35,489 bases of DNA from Bradyrhizobium sp. NAS96.2 (lineage in GTDB: Bacteria > Pseudomonadota > Alphaproteobacteria > Rhizobiales > Xanthobacteraceae), in the NCBI RefSeq assembly GCF_001908235.1, contig NZ_LGHK01000124.1:1-35489 (forward strand), in the 5' to 3' direction. Under the pieces are notes generated by a model. The model ran no database searches, had not been told where the DNA came from, and saw only the letters and a program-made list of their open reading frames with translations. Each line of letters starts with the position of its first letter. The stretch's first letter is position 1. This document shows, piece by piece, positions 7,827 to 16,268 of the stretch. The position numbers and the translations under genes are program-made.

Positions 7827-8564
7827 CTAGGTGCCGAAGCCAAGTGTCTGCGCTCGGGCACCGTGAAAGTAAGCCTTGACCCAGGGATGGTCGGACTCCA
7901 GCACGGACGACAGCGGCCCGACCGCTACGATCCGCCCGTCAGCGAGCGCCGCGACCCGGTCGCAAATCGCCTGCAAACTGTTGAGGTCATGCGTCACCAT
8001 GAACACGGTGAAGCGAAGGGTCCGATGCAGCGTCCGGATCAAGGCATCAAACTCGCCCGCCGCAATAGGATCGAGGCCGGAGGTTGGCTCGTCCAGAAAC
8101 AGAAGGGCGGGATCCAACGCGAGCGCCCGGGCGAGAGCGACCCGTTTGGTCATGCCGCCCGAGAGCTCGGAAGGAAACTTGTCGCCGTCCGCGCTCGTAA
8201 GACCCACCATCTCGAGCTTGGCGTCCGCGATCTCATCGAGAAGCCGCGGCGAGAGATGCGCATTCTCGCGCAGCGGGAATTGAACATTCTGCCGCGCCGT
8301 CAAAGCCGAGAAGAGGGCTCCCTGTTGGAACAGAATACCCCAGCTCCCTTCACCCTTCCTGTGATCTACAAAGTCGATCTGCCCGCCGCGCTTCGGCAGC
8401 AAGCCGACCAAGGTTCGCATCAGCACCGATTTGCCGCCGCCCGATGCGCCGACGAGGCCGAGGATCTCGCCTTGCTTCACGTCAAGATTGAGATGGTTGA
8501 GGATCGTCTTGTTGCCGAAGCCAACCACCAGATTGCGGATATGTATCGCCGTCGAGCCAGCCAT
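7827..8564 (-). CDS. ABC transporter ATP-binding protein, MlaF-like
   Basis: A 245-residue ATPase with all expected motifs: Walker A GASGGGKS (39-46), Q-loop in LFQQGALF, signature LSGGMTKR, Walker B LLFLDEPTSGLDP and the switch His in MVTHD. The LSGGM-x-KR signature and the GALF motif are typical of the Mla/Ttg2/TGD-type lipid transport ATPases. It should power phospholipid movement with the MlaE-like permease, whose stop lies 2 bp upstream of its ATG. The MCE-domain gene follows after 15 bp. Cytoplasmic face of the inner membrane. Substrate direction cannot be read from sequence. Confidence 0.92.
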   Translation of the reverse strand: MAGSTAIHIRNLVVGFGNKTILNHLNLDVKQGEILGLVGASGGGKSVLMRTLVGLLPKRGGQIDFVDHRKGEGSWGILFQQGALFSALTARQNVQFPLRENAHLSPRLLDEIADAKLEMVGLTSADGDKFPSELSGGMTKRVALARALALDPALLFLDEPTSGLDPIAAGEFDALIRTLHRTLRFTVFMVTHDLNSLQAICDRVAALADGRIVAVGPLSSVLESDHPWVKAYFHGARAQTLGFGT

Positions 8565-8566
8565 GG

Positions 8567-9679
8567 CTACATCCCGATCGAGGCAAAGAAGACGGCGAAC
8601 AGTCCGTCGAGCACGATGACCAGGAAGATCGACTTCACGACCGACGCAGTCGTCTGCTGTCCCAGCGACTCCGCGCTGCCCTTGACGCTCAATCCCTCTA
8701 CGGCCGCGACAAGTCCGATCACGAGCGCCATGAATGGCGCCTTGATGATGCCGACCTCGAAATGCGTGACGGAAACCGCCTCATGGAGGCGTGCGATAAA
8801 GATGGCGGGGCTCATGCCACCATAGAGCCATGCGATAAGCCCGCCGCCATAAAGCGCGGCGAGCGATCCGAGAAAGGCAAGAATCGGCAGTGCCACCACG
8901 AGCGCCAGCACCCGGGGCAGGATCAGCACCGCGACCGGGTCTAGCCCCATGGTGCTGAGCGCGTCGATCTCCTCGCGCATCTTCATTGCACCGATCTCGG
9001 CCGTATACGCACTGCCCGATCGTCCGGCCACCATGATGGCGACTATCAGCACGCCGATCTCGCGCAGCACCAGGATGCCGACCATGTCGACGACATAGGA
9101 CTCGGCGCCAAAGCGGCGGAAATGGAAGATCCCCTGCTGAGCGATGATGGCTCCGATCAAGAACGTAATCAGCGCCATGATCGGCACCGCTTGCCATCCC
9201 ACGCGGCCGAGCTGATAGACGGTCGACGTCAGTCTAAACGACCGCGGATGTCTGAGAACCCCGAGCAGCGCCGCGCTGAGGGCGCCGAGCATATGCAGGA
9301 AGGCCCCGGAATCGGATACCAGCCGCCTGCTGCCGCGTCCGAGCTGATCGAGCTTCTCCAGCAGGGCATTGACGGATTTGCGTTCACCGGGCTCGGCACG
9401 GTTCAGCCCTCGCACTTCTTCCAGCAAATCGCCATACGGGCCCTCCGCACCGGTCAAGGCGGCTCTGGTTCGGCCACCGCGGGCCAGTCTTTCAAGCAAC
9501 CAGGCCCCAACGGTGTCGAGTGCGGTGACGCGGCGTAGATCTATCGCTGCAATGTCGGCGCTGGCCGCGCGCTCGCACAGCCGCTCCAACATCTCGACAT
9601 TAGCGACGTTCCAGGCCCCGCATGCCGTAAGCACGCGCGGATCGTCCTCATTCGCGGTCAATACCGGTGCGTTGAACAA
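8567..9679 (-). CDS. MlaE-type ABC lipid permease with N-terminal STAS domain
   Basis: This 370-residue protein has an N-terminal STAS-like domain (about 10-100; AIDLRRVTALDTVGAWLL) followed by an MlaE permease with about five membrane helices. Diagnostic MlaE stretches are GWQAVPIMALITFLIGAII, MVGILVLREIGVLIVAIMVAGRSGSAYTAEIGAMK in two blocks, and EEIDALSTMGLDPV. In enterobacteria STAS is a separate protein (MlaB); the fusion is frequent in alphaproteobacteria. It is the first gene of the minus-strand operon. A FixK-type box (9733-9746) and a -10-like TATGCT (9706-9711, minus strand) predict a start near 9698, 19 nt upstream of its ATG. Confidence 0.92.
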   Translation of the reverse strand: MFNAPVLTANEDDPRVLTACGAWNVANVEMLERLCERAASADIAAIDLRRVTALDTVGAWLLERLARGGRTRAALTGAEGPYGDLLEEVRGLNRAEPGERKSVNALLEKLDQLGRGSRRLVSDSGAFLHMLGALSAALLGVLRHPRSFRLTSTVYQLGRVGWQAVPIMALITFLIGAIIAQQGIFHFRRFGAESYVVDMVGILVLREIGVLIVAIMVAGRSGSAYTAEIGAMKMREEIDALSTMGLDPVAVLILPRVLALVVALPILAFLGSLAALYGGGLIAWLYGGMSPAIFIARLHEAVSVTHFEVGIIKAPFMALVIGLVAAVEGLSVKGSAESLGQQTTASVVKSIFLVIVLDGLFAVFFASIGM

Positions 9680-9732
9680 TAGGCCGACTCCAACTTGGAA
9701 AACCGAGCATAGGAGGCTGAGGTCGGCGGTGT

Positions 9733-9746
9733 TTGACCCAACGCAA
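9733..9746 (-). promoter_or_regulatory. FixK/FNR-type box 1 of a tandem pair (serves Mla-like operon)
   Basis: TTGACCCAACGCAA matches the FixK pattern exactly. On the minus strand its centre is 41.5 bp from a predicted start at 9698, and TATGCT (9706-9711) sits 31 bp away as a -10 element. This makes it the likely activator site of the Mla-like operon. Confidence 0.75.
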
Positions 9747-9770
9747 TCGATTCACGGCTCAGCGCCGTTC

Positions 9771-9784
9771 TTGACCCAAATCAA
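9771..9784 (+). promoter_or_regulatory. FixK/FNR-type box 2 of a tandem pair (serves the gene at 9859)
   Basis: TTGACCCAAATCAA matches the FixK pattern exactly and shares TTGACCCAA with box 1, 38 bp away. On the plus strand it predicts transcription from about 9819, 40 nt before the ATG at 9859. Confidence 0.72.
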
Positions 9785-9858
9785 CGGCTTGGCGGGCCGT
9801 AGGATTACGGTTTGCCTGATTTGGCCCGGCAACGAGGGCCGGCTTAGGGACATTTCCG

Positions 9859-10269
9859 ATGAACCGCCCCGCCTTCAAGCCACTGCAAAACACGTCGTTG
9901 CCGCGCTCGTTCAGACTGATCCGCCTCGGACGTGCGCGCGAGCACGATCATCCCGGGGGTGCATCCGCGATCCGTTATATTATCGTCGCCCCGCTCGACG
10001 CGGCGTCGCGGATCGATGTCGAGATCTGGAAATCCCATCGCGAGGCGTGCCGCGTTGTTCGTCAGCGGCCCGCCGAGGCCGATCAGCTCGGCCACCTCGT
10101 GCATGGTCCGGGCGACAGCTGGCGCTTCCATTATGATGTGGCCGGCACCACCGCCGACGAAACCGGATATCATTTCGGAAACGAACGCTTCAGGCTCGAC
10201 GAATATGTCTCCGTCCGTGAAGCCGACGGCATGCATCCCTATCGTGTCATCGCCGTCGCGCCGCTTTGA
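9859..10269 (+). CDS. Conserved hypothetical protein (136 aa)
   Basis: I do not recognise a named domain. The 136-residue product looks cytoplasmic and soluble, with alternating charged and hydrophobic segments and features of a small beta-rich domain: RSFRLIRLGRAREHDHPGG, then RIDVEIWKSHREACRVVRQR, SWRFHYDVAG, YHFGNERFRLDEYVSV and a final HPYRVIAVAPL. The start is the ATG at 9859, with AGGGA about 10 nt upstream. A FixK-type box at 9771-9784 suggests low-oxygen induction. Its 3' end overlaps the 3' end of the convergent Pat-like gene by 31 bp, so antisense interference between the two messages is possible. Coding status is supported by promoter, start site and codon texture. Confidence 0.65.
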   Translation: MNRPAFKPLQNTSLPRSFRLIRLGRAREHDHPGGASAIRYIIVAPLDAASRIDVEIWKSHREACRVVRQRPAEADQLGHLVHGPGDSWRFHYDVAGTTADETGYHFGNERFRLDEYVSVREADGMHPYRVIAVAPL

Positions 10270-13010
10270 TCGGCGCCCTGCCTGATCAGGATGTCGGTCC
10301 CTACGACATCCGCCACCGGAAGGGAAAGGTCGAGCACGACATTGACGACCCGGTGGTCGGTCGGTTCTTTCGCGGCGGTGAATCCGAGCTCATGACACAT
10401 GCTCAGCATGGTTGTGTTCTCGATCAACACCTCGCCGGACAGGCGCTTCAGTCCCTCCGACCTGGCGTAGCGGACCAGAAGCTGCATCAGCGCCCATCCA
10501 AGGCCTTTTCCCTTGAGGTCGGACTGCAGCAGGATGGCGTACTCGGCGGTCTGGTAGAGTGAATCCGAGTGAAGCTGGACTGCACCCAGCATCTCGCCGG
10601 TCTGCGTATCCAGCGCGACGAAAGCCATCGCGCGGGCGTAGTCGAGCTGGGTCAGGCGCGCGATGAACGAGTGAGAGAACTGCTTCACCGCGTGGAAGAA
10701 ACGCAGCCTGAGGTCCTCGATGGTCACGCGTTTGAAGAAGGCCTCGACCATGGGCTCGTCTTCCGGCCGCATCGGCCGGACCGCGACCCGTAAACCATCT
10801 CGCAAGCTGAGCTGACCTTCCCATTGCGATGGGTAGGGCCGCACGGCGAGCCGGGTCTGACCGGCAAACAGCCGCGCCGGCTTGCGGACCGCCACGCGCG
10901 CGTCAAGCGCCAGCACGTCCGTTTCGTCCGCCAACAATGGATTGATGTCGAGTTCGGCGATTTCGGGAATATCGGCCGCCATCTGCGCCAGCTTGACGAG
11001 CGTAAGCGGCACGACGTCGGCAGGAACCGCAGGCACATCGCGATAGGCTGCAAGCAGTCGCGAGACCCGCGTGCGCCCGACCAGGTCACGGGCCAGATTC
11101 ATGTCGAGCGGCGGCAGCGCCAGCGCCTTGTCGTTGATCACTTCGACCGCGGTGCCGCCACGCCCGAACACGATGACCGGACCGAAGGTCGGATCATCGG
11201 CAATTCCGAGGATCAGTTCCCGCGCCGCACGCCGCACGATCATCGGCTGGATCGTCACCCCCTGCAGGCTGGCATCCGGGCGAGCGCTCCGGGCCCGCGC
11301 CAGCACCGTCCTCGCTGCGTCGGCGACGCTTTCGCGGGTCCGCAAACCGAGAATGACGCCACCGATATCCGACTTGTGCGTGATGTCGCGCGAGAACAGT
11401 TTGACGGCGACCGCCAGCCCCTTGGCCAGGAACGGTTCAGCCTTGTCGGCGGCATCGTCGGCGTCGCGGGCGGCGACCGTGGGCACAATCGGAATACCGT
11501 ACGCTTCGAACAGCGCGACGATTTCGACCGGATCGAGCCATTGGCGTCCCTCCGATAGCACCTGCGCGATCACGCGCTTCGCTGCTGCTGTGCCTGGAGT
11601 GAACGCCGAGGTAACGCTTGGCGGGGTCGCGGCAAGTGCGAGGGACGCTTCGCGATACCGTACCAGATACATGAAGGCACGCACCGCGTCATCCTCAGTC
11701 GGGAAATGCGGGATGCCGGCAGCCTCGAAGGTCGCACTGGTCCGCTCATCGGTACCGGCCCACGCTGCAAACACCAACGGGGCGACCGCACTGTTTTTGG
11801 CGCGGCGGTCACCGACACGCCGTGCCACGGCTTCGGCGATGCCCTCAGCTGACGCCACCGCCGTTTCCACGTTCATGACCAGAACGGCATCGCTATTGGC
11901 GTCCTCGAGCAGGGCGTCAAGCGCAGATATGTAACGTGCGGCATCCGCATCGCCGGAAATGTCGACGGGATTGCCGTGCGACCAGCTGGGCGGCAGGACC
12001 TTGTCAAGCGACGCGATCGTACCGGCAGACAAAGTGGCGGCCGCACCGCCCAGCTCCGCGAGCCTATCAATCGCAAGGACGCCGATCCCGCCGCCATTGG
12101 TCAGAAGCGCGAGCCGATTGCCGCGCGGGACAAAGCCACGGCCGAGCAACTCGGCGCAGTCGAACAGCTCGCGCAGGTCGTACACACGCAGCATGCCGGC
12201 GCGGCGAAAGGCAGCGTCGTACACGGCATCCGATCCGGCCAGCGCGCCGGTGTGGGTCGCCGCCGCCCTGGCACCTACCGCCATTCGGCCCGATTTGACG
12301 ACGATTACGGGCTTCAGCCGCGCAGCTGCGCGCGCCGCCGACATGAACTTGCGGGCATCCTTGACGCTCTCGATGTAGAGCAAGATCGCGTTGGTATGAT
12401 CATCCTGTGCGAAGTAGTCGAGCAGATCGGCGACGTCGACATCGAGCTGGTCGCCGATCGATACGATGCCGGAGAAGCCAAGCAGCCGTTCGGCCGCCCA
12501 CTCGATCATCGCCGCTGCAATAGCGCCGGATTGCGAGATCAGCGCCACACGTCCGTCGGATGGGCGATGAGCTGCAAAGCTCGCATTGAGATTGGCGCGG
12601 GGTATCATCACGCCGATGCAGTTGGGTCCGATCAAACGTATGCCGTGCATGCGCGCCGTCCGCGCGACCGTCTCGGCAAGCGAGCCCGCACCATGGCCGA
12701 GACCTGCCGACAGGATCACCGCGCCGGCAACGCCAACCGCGGCGGCATCCGCGATGATCCCGGGGATCGCGACAGCAGGCGCCGTGATGACGATAAGGTC
12801 CGGAACGAACGGGAGCGAATTTAGGTTTGGAACGGTCTTCTCGCCGTCAATCACGGCGTAGTTTGGATTGACCACCGCGAGTCGGCCAGTGAAGCCACTC
12901 GACTTGAGGTTCATGAGAACGGCCAAGCCAAGCGACGATGGACGCGAACTGCCGCCGACCACAGCGATAGTCCGAGGCGAAAAAACCCGCTCTAGACCAA
13001 ACGTAGACAT
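10239..13010 (-). CDS. Pat-like protein: NDP-forming acyl-CoA ligase fused to a GNAT acetyltransferase
   Basis: The 923-residue protein has a CoA-binding Rossmann domain (about 5-135), a succinyl-CoA-ligase-like domain (about 150-290), a linker domain, an ATP-grasp domain (about 490-705) and a C-terminal GNAT domain (about 735-905; LKGKGLGWALMQLLVRYA is the acetyl-CoA loop). This order is that of Pat/YfiQ lysine acetyltransferases, which acetylate and switch off acetyl-CoA synthetase. Unlike what I recall for Salmonella Pat, the phosphohistidine motif is intact (THTGALAG, H253), so ligase activity is possible. The gene overlaps the preceding CBS gene by 19 bp, suggesting coupled translation and a functional pair. 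The link with ActP in the same window is suggestive. Confidence 0.88.
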   Translation of the reverse strand: MSTFGLERVFSPRTIAVVGGSSRPSSLGLAVLMNLKSSGFTGRLAVVNPNYAVIDGEKTVPNLNSLPFVPDLIVITAPAVAIPGIIADAAAVGVAGAVILSAGLGHGAGSLAETVARTARMHGIRLIGPNCIGVMIPRANLNASFAAHRPSDGRVALISQSGAIAAAMIEWAAERLLGFSGIVSIGDQLDVDVADLLDYFAQDDHTNAILLYIESVKDARKFMSAARAAARLKPVIVVKSGRMAVGARAAATHTGALAGSDAVYDAAFRRAGMLRVYDLRELFDCAELLGRGFVPRGNRLALLTNGGGIGVLAIDRLAELGGAAATLSAGTIASLDKVLPPSWSHGNPVDISGDADAARYISALDALLEDANSDAVLVMNVETAVASAEGIAEAVARRVGDRRAKNSAVAPLVFAAWAGTDERTSATFEAAGIPHFPTEDDAVRAFMYLVRYREASLALAATPPSVTSAFTPGTAAAKRVIAQVLSEGRQWLDPVEIVALFEAYGIPIVPTVAARDADDAADKAEPFLAKGLAVAVKLFSRDITHKSDIGGVILGLRTRESVADAARTVLARARSARPDASLQGVTIQPMIVRRAARELILGIADDPTFGPVIVFGRGGTAVEVINDKALALPPLDMNLARDLVGRTRVSRLLAAYRDVPAVPADVVPLTLVKLAQMAADIPEIAELDINPLLADETDVLALDARVAVRKPARLFAGQTRLAVRPYPSQWEGQLSLRDGLRVAVRPMRPEDEPMVEAFFKRVTIEDLRLRFFHAVKQFSHSFIARLTQLDYARAMAFVALDTQTGEMLGAVQLHSDSLYQTAEYAILLQSDLKGKGLGWALMQLLVRYARSEGLKRLSGEVLIENTTMLSMCHELGFTAAKEPTDHRVVNVVLDLSLPVADVVGTDILIRQGADQSGATAMTR

Positions 13011-13468
13011 CGAACGGTCTCGCAGGGGACGAGCGAAGGCGCCTGCCGCTTCGTGCAGCGCGCCAGGGCTCGCATGACATCCTCGCGAGCAATGACACCG
13101 AGCAAGTGGCGATATTTGTCGATCACGGGCAGGCTTTTGAGACGATGGGTGACCATCAGTTGCAGAACGCGCTGCAGATTGGTGTCCGGTTCGACCGAGA
13201 TCACGTCGGACGACATAATCTCGTCGACTGTCGTTCCCATACGGTCGTCGTAGTGCGGCAGTATGTGATCAGTCGTGCAGGTGAACACCTTTAGCGCATC
13301 GAGCTTGGTGACGAACCCGACCACGGCATCGTCACGCAAGACGGGATAGGCGTCATAGTCTTCCTGTGCGAACAGCCGGTACAGGTCGCCCACGGTCATT
13401 TCGGGAGCGACGCTTCGCACCGACTTCGTCATGTTGTTCGCAACAGTCTCCTGGAGAAATTCGTACAT
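12992..13468 (-). CDS. CBS-domain protein
   Basis: I start this at the ATG at 13468 (158 residues), which has AAGGGA upstream; a longer frame to 13585 would run across the FixK box and has a different composition. Two CBS motifs form one Bateman module: about 14-70 (MTKSVRSVAPEMTVGDLYRL, AYPVLRDDAVVGFVTKLDAL) and about 85-145 (MSSDVISVEPDTNLQRVLQL, SLPVIDKYRHLLGVIAREDV). Such modules bind adenosine nucleotides and report energy state. The 3' end overlaps the Pat-like gene start, so I infer it regulates that enzyme, but this is context only. The box at 13572-13585 predicts a minus-strand start near 13537. Confidence 0.85.
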   Translation of the reverse strand: MYEFLQETVANNMTKSVRSVAPEMTVGDLYRLFAQEDYDAYPVLRDDAVVGFVTKLDALKVFTCTTDHILPHYDDRMGTTVDEIMSSDVISVEPDTNLQRVLQLMVTHRLKSLPVIDKYRHLLGVIAREDVMRALARCTKRQAPSLVPCETVRCLRLV

Positions 13469-13571
13469 GGCTGATCCCTTCGGGTGGGCGGCTATCCCTG
13501 GGCGCTTCGCGGCCAGACGAACGGCATGTCCGCGATACGGGACGAACCTAAACAGGAACAGCTCATCGGCG

Positions 13572-13585
13572 TTGACCAGGATCAA
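13572..13585. promoter_or_regulatory. FixK/FNR-type box between the CBS-Pat pair and the alcohol dehydrogenase
   Basis: TTGACCAGGATCAA is an exact match in the divergent intergenic region. On the plus strand it predicts a start near 13620, 22 nt before the alcohol dehydrogenase ATG at 13642. On the minus strand it predicts 13537, 69 nt before the CBS gene. One box may serve both. Confidence 0.75.
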
Positions 13586-13641
13586 AACAGGGCCGACGTC
13601 ACGTGATCAAAGAGAGGGCACGAACCTCAGCGAGTTCCGTC

Positions 13642-14625
13642 ATGCACTCTATGATCCTGCCCGCACGCGGCGCAAGGCTGCAATATGTGGAACGGCCGGA
13701 TCCTGTTCCCGGCCCCGGCGAAGTGCGCGTCAAGATCAGCGCCTGTGGCGTTTGCCGCACCGACCTTCATGTAGTCGATGGAGAACTATCAAACATCATC
13801 TATCCGATCGTTCCCGGTCACGAGGTGGTCGGCCGCATCGACGCCATGGGTGACGGCGTAAGCGACGCGCTTCTCGGTACGCGCGTCGGCGTTCCCTGGC
13901 TCGGCTCGACTTGCGGACGCTGTCCGTACTGCCGGGAGGGCAAGGAAAACCTCTGCGACGATCCGCTGTTCACCGGCTATACGCGGGACGGCGGCTTTGC
14001 GACCCATCTGGTGGCGGACGCGCGCTACTGCTTTCCGCTCGGCGAGCACGGCGAGGATGTCGAGCTGGCGCCTCTGCTGTGCGCAGGCCTGATCGGCTGG
14101 CGCTCGCTTGTGATGGCTGGTCACGGTCGCAAACTCGGCATTTACGGCTTTGGCGCAGCGGGACACATCGTGGCGCAGATGGCACGCTGGCAAGGACGGG
14201 ATGTCTACGCCTTCACTCGCAGAGGTGACATCGAGGCCCAGCGTTTGGCATTGTCGCTCGGTGCATGCTGGGCTGGAGCTTCCGAGGATCGGCCGCCCGC
14301 GGAGCTTGACGCCGCAATCATCTACGCGCCGGCCGGCCCCCTCGTCCCGCTTGCCTTGCGCGCGCTGCGCAAGGGCGGACGCGTGATCTGCGCCGGCATC
14401 CACATGTCGGACATTCCAAGCTTTCCCTACAATATTCTCTGGGGTGAACGACAGATCGTATCAGTCGCCAATCTCACCCGGCAGGACGGCACCGACTTTC
14501 TCAAGAGTGCAGCGAAAGCCGGAGTTCGAACGCATGTCACTGTTTTCCCGCTCGATCAGGCGAACGAAGCGCTCGCGCGCCTGCGTGACGGCAGGCTTGT
14601 CGGCGCAGCCGTTCTGAAGCCATGA
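13642..14625 (+). CDS. Zinc-dependent alcohol dehydrogenase (MDR family)
   Basis: A 327-residue medium-chain dehydrogenase. Catalytic zinc ligands are visible as C38 (CGVCRTD), H60-E61 (PGHEVVG) and a cysteine in LLCAGLIGW. Structural zinc is bound by C91, C94, C97 and C105 (CGRCPYCREGKENLC). The Rossmann nucleotide site is GIYGFGAAGHIV. It likely interconverts aldehydes and alcohols with NAD(H), serving as an electron sink when oxygen is short. I prefer the ATG at 13642 over the GTG at 13603, because the predicted FixK-dependent start (13620) lies between them. Its stop overlaps the ATG of the following kinase-fusion gene (ATGA at 14622-14625). Confidence 0.9.
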   Translation: MHSMILPARGARLQYVERPDPVPGPGEVRVKISACGVCRTDLHVVDGELSNIIYPIVPGHEVVGRIDAMGDGVSDALLGTRVGVPWLGSTCGRCPYCREGKENLCDDPLFTGYTRDGGFATHLVADARYCFPLGEHGEDVELAPLLCAGLIGWRSLVMAGHGRKLGIYGFGAAGHIVAQMARWQGRDVYAFTRRGDIEAQRLALSLGACWAGASEDRPPAELDAAIIYAPAGPLVPLALRALRKGGRVICAGIHMSDIPSFPYNILWGERQIVSVANLTRQDGTDFLKSAAKAGVRTHVTVFPLDQANEALARLRDGRLVGAAVLKP

Positions 14626-16163
14626 CGACGCCGGCGTCATCAACCGACGCGAGCGAGGGCGAAGTCGGCCAGACCGCCGTGTTGTCGTTCCTGGCCGGAT
14701 CGGGCCGGCCGAACGTGGCCGTGCAACGGATCGACACCCATTGTTCGATCATCTTCCTCGAGCCATCGCGCGCCCTGAAGATCAAGCGCGCGGTCAAGCT
14801 CCCATATCTAGACTTCTCGACGTTGGAGAAGCGGCGTCGTGCTTGTGAAGATGAAATCGCCGTCAACAAGCGCCATGCACCTTCAATCTATCGTGGGGTG
14901 GTTCCGATCACCCATGAGCGCGACGGCTTGGCGATCGGAGGGACCGGCCCCGTCGTTGAGTGGGCGGTTGAAATGGCCCGTTTTGACGAAAGCAAGACTC
15001 TCGACCGCCTTGCACCGGGTGCCCTTGAACCGGAACTCGGCGACGATTTGGCCGCCGTCCTGCGCGATTCCCATCGAATTTCCGTCATCAGCGAGGGATC
15101 GAACTGGCCTGCCTCGCTTCCCGTGATCATTGGCCGCAACACGGAACAGTTCCGCAGCACGCCAGACCTCGCGCGCGACCGAATCGACAAACTGAATGAG
15201 TTAAGTCATCGCGAATTGGCACGAAATCGCGATCTCTTGCGTGCCCGCGCTACGTTGGGGCACGTGCGGCACTGCCACGGCGACGCACACCTCGGCAACA
15301 TCGTCCTGATTGACGGCAAGCCGGTCCTGTTCGACGCGATCGAATTCGACCCGGATATCGCGACAACGGATGTTCTGTACGATTTCGCGTTCCCTCTGAT
15401 GGATCTGCTCGCGTTTGGGCGCGATGCTGTCGCCAACAGACTATTCAACAGCTACATGACGGCCGCTTGGGCCGGACAGTCGACTGCGCTCTCCCTGCTG
15501 CCACTGTTTCTTTCAATTCGCGCAGCAATTCGTGCCAACGTACTCTTCACCAAACAGCGGCAACATCCGTACGATCGAACGATCGTCACGGTTGCGAACA
15601 GATACTTCGACCTCGCGCTGCGACTCATCGCACCTGAGCGCCCCATCCTTCTCGCGATTGGTGGAAAATCAGGTACCGGCAAAAGCGTGCTGGCCCGTGA
15701 CATGGCTCCCCTGATCGGACCGCCGCCGGGCGCCCTGGTCCTGCGATCAGACGTTATTCGCAAGCGACTTCATAACGTGAGCGAGCACACGACCCTGCCC
15801 GCAGTGACGTATACCCTCAAAGCTTCCGATCGCATCTATCACGTTATGCTGGAGCACGCCGCGCAAACGCTGGCCCAAGGGGTCTCGGTGACGCTCGATG
15901 CGGCATTCCTGAAACGGGCCGAGCGTGATGCCGCAGAAGTCGTCGCCCACAACGCCGGAGTTGAATTCCGCGGCATCTTCCTGACCGCGGATCGTGCCAC
16001 ACGGCTGCACCGCGCGGCATCGCGTAGACACGACGCGTCGGACGCGACCGCCGACGTGGTCCTGCTTCAGGAGAACATTGACACCGGACCTATTGGTTGG
16101 AGCGTTGTCGACGCGTCCGGCACACCGGCGACCACGCTTGAACGCAGCAAGCCCTGTCTGTGA
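14622..16163 (+). CDS. Aminoglycoside-phosphotransferase-like / P-loop kinase fusion
   Basis: This 513-residue cytoplasmic protein joins an APH/choline-kinase-like domain (about 40-330) to an AAA_33-type P-loop kinase domain (about 343-510). The first shows the catalytic loop CHGDAHLGNIVL and the metal motif FDAIEFDPD; the second shows Walker A GGKSGTGKS near 346-354 and a zeta-toxin/gluconate-kinase-like lid. It matches the widespread conserved pair COG2187 plus COG0645, whose substrate is unknown. It should not be read as an antibiotic-resistance gene. It is translationally coupled to the alcohol dehydrogenase gene and probably shares its low-oxygen promoter. Confidence 0.85.
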   Translation: MTTPASSTDASEGEVGQTAVLSFLAGSGRPNVAVQRIDTHCSIIFLEPSRALKIKRAVKLPYLDFSTLEKRRRACEDEIAVNKRHAPSIYRGVVPITHERDGLAIGGTGPVVEWAVEMARFDESKTLDRLAPGALEPELGDDLAAVLRDSHRISVISEGSNWPASLPVIIGRNTEQFRSTPDLARDRIDKLNELSHRELARNRDLLRARATLGHVRHCHGDAHLGNIVLIDGKPVLFDAIEFDPDIATTDVLYDFAFPLMDLLAFGRDAVANRLFNSYMTAAWAGQSTALSLLPLFLSIRAAIRANVLFTKQRQHPYDRTIVTVANRYFDLALRLIAPERPILLAIGGKSGTGKSVLARDMAPLIGPPPGALVLRSDVIRKRLHNVSEHTTLPAVTYTLKASDRIYHVMLEHAAQTLAQGVSVTLDAAFLKRAERDAAEVVAHNAGVEFRGIFLTADRATRLHRAASRRHDASDATADVVLLQENIDTGPIGWSVVDASGTPATTLERSKPCL

Positions 16164-16268
16164 ACGGTTTCGACGGACCGGATGGGCGGTAGATCACCTA
16201 AGGGAAACTCCTGAATTGGTTGATCCAGCCGGGTCTGGCACCATCCATGCGCCAACAGGAGGATCTCC

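Noticed and set aside
7170..8825. 551-codon plus-strand open frame
   Set aside because: Antisense to the intact MCE and ABC ATPase genes; composition is a typical high-GC shadow.
16138..16150. TTGA-N5-GCAA near the end of the kinase-fusion gene
   Set aside because: One base short of the pattern and inside coding sequence.
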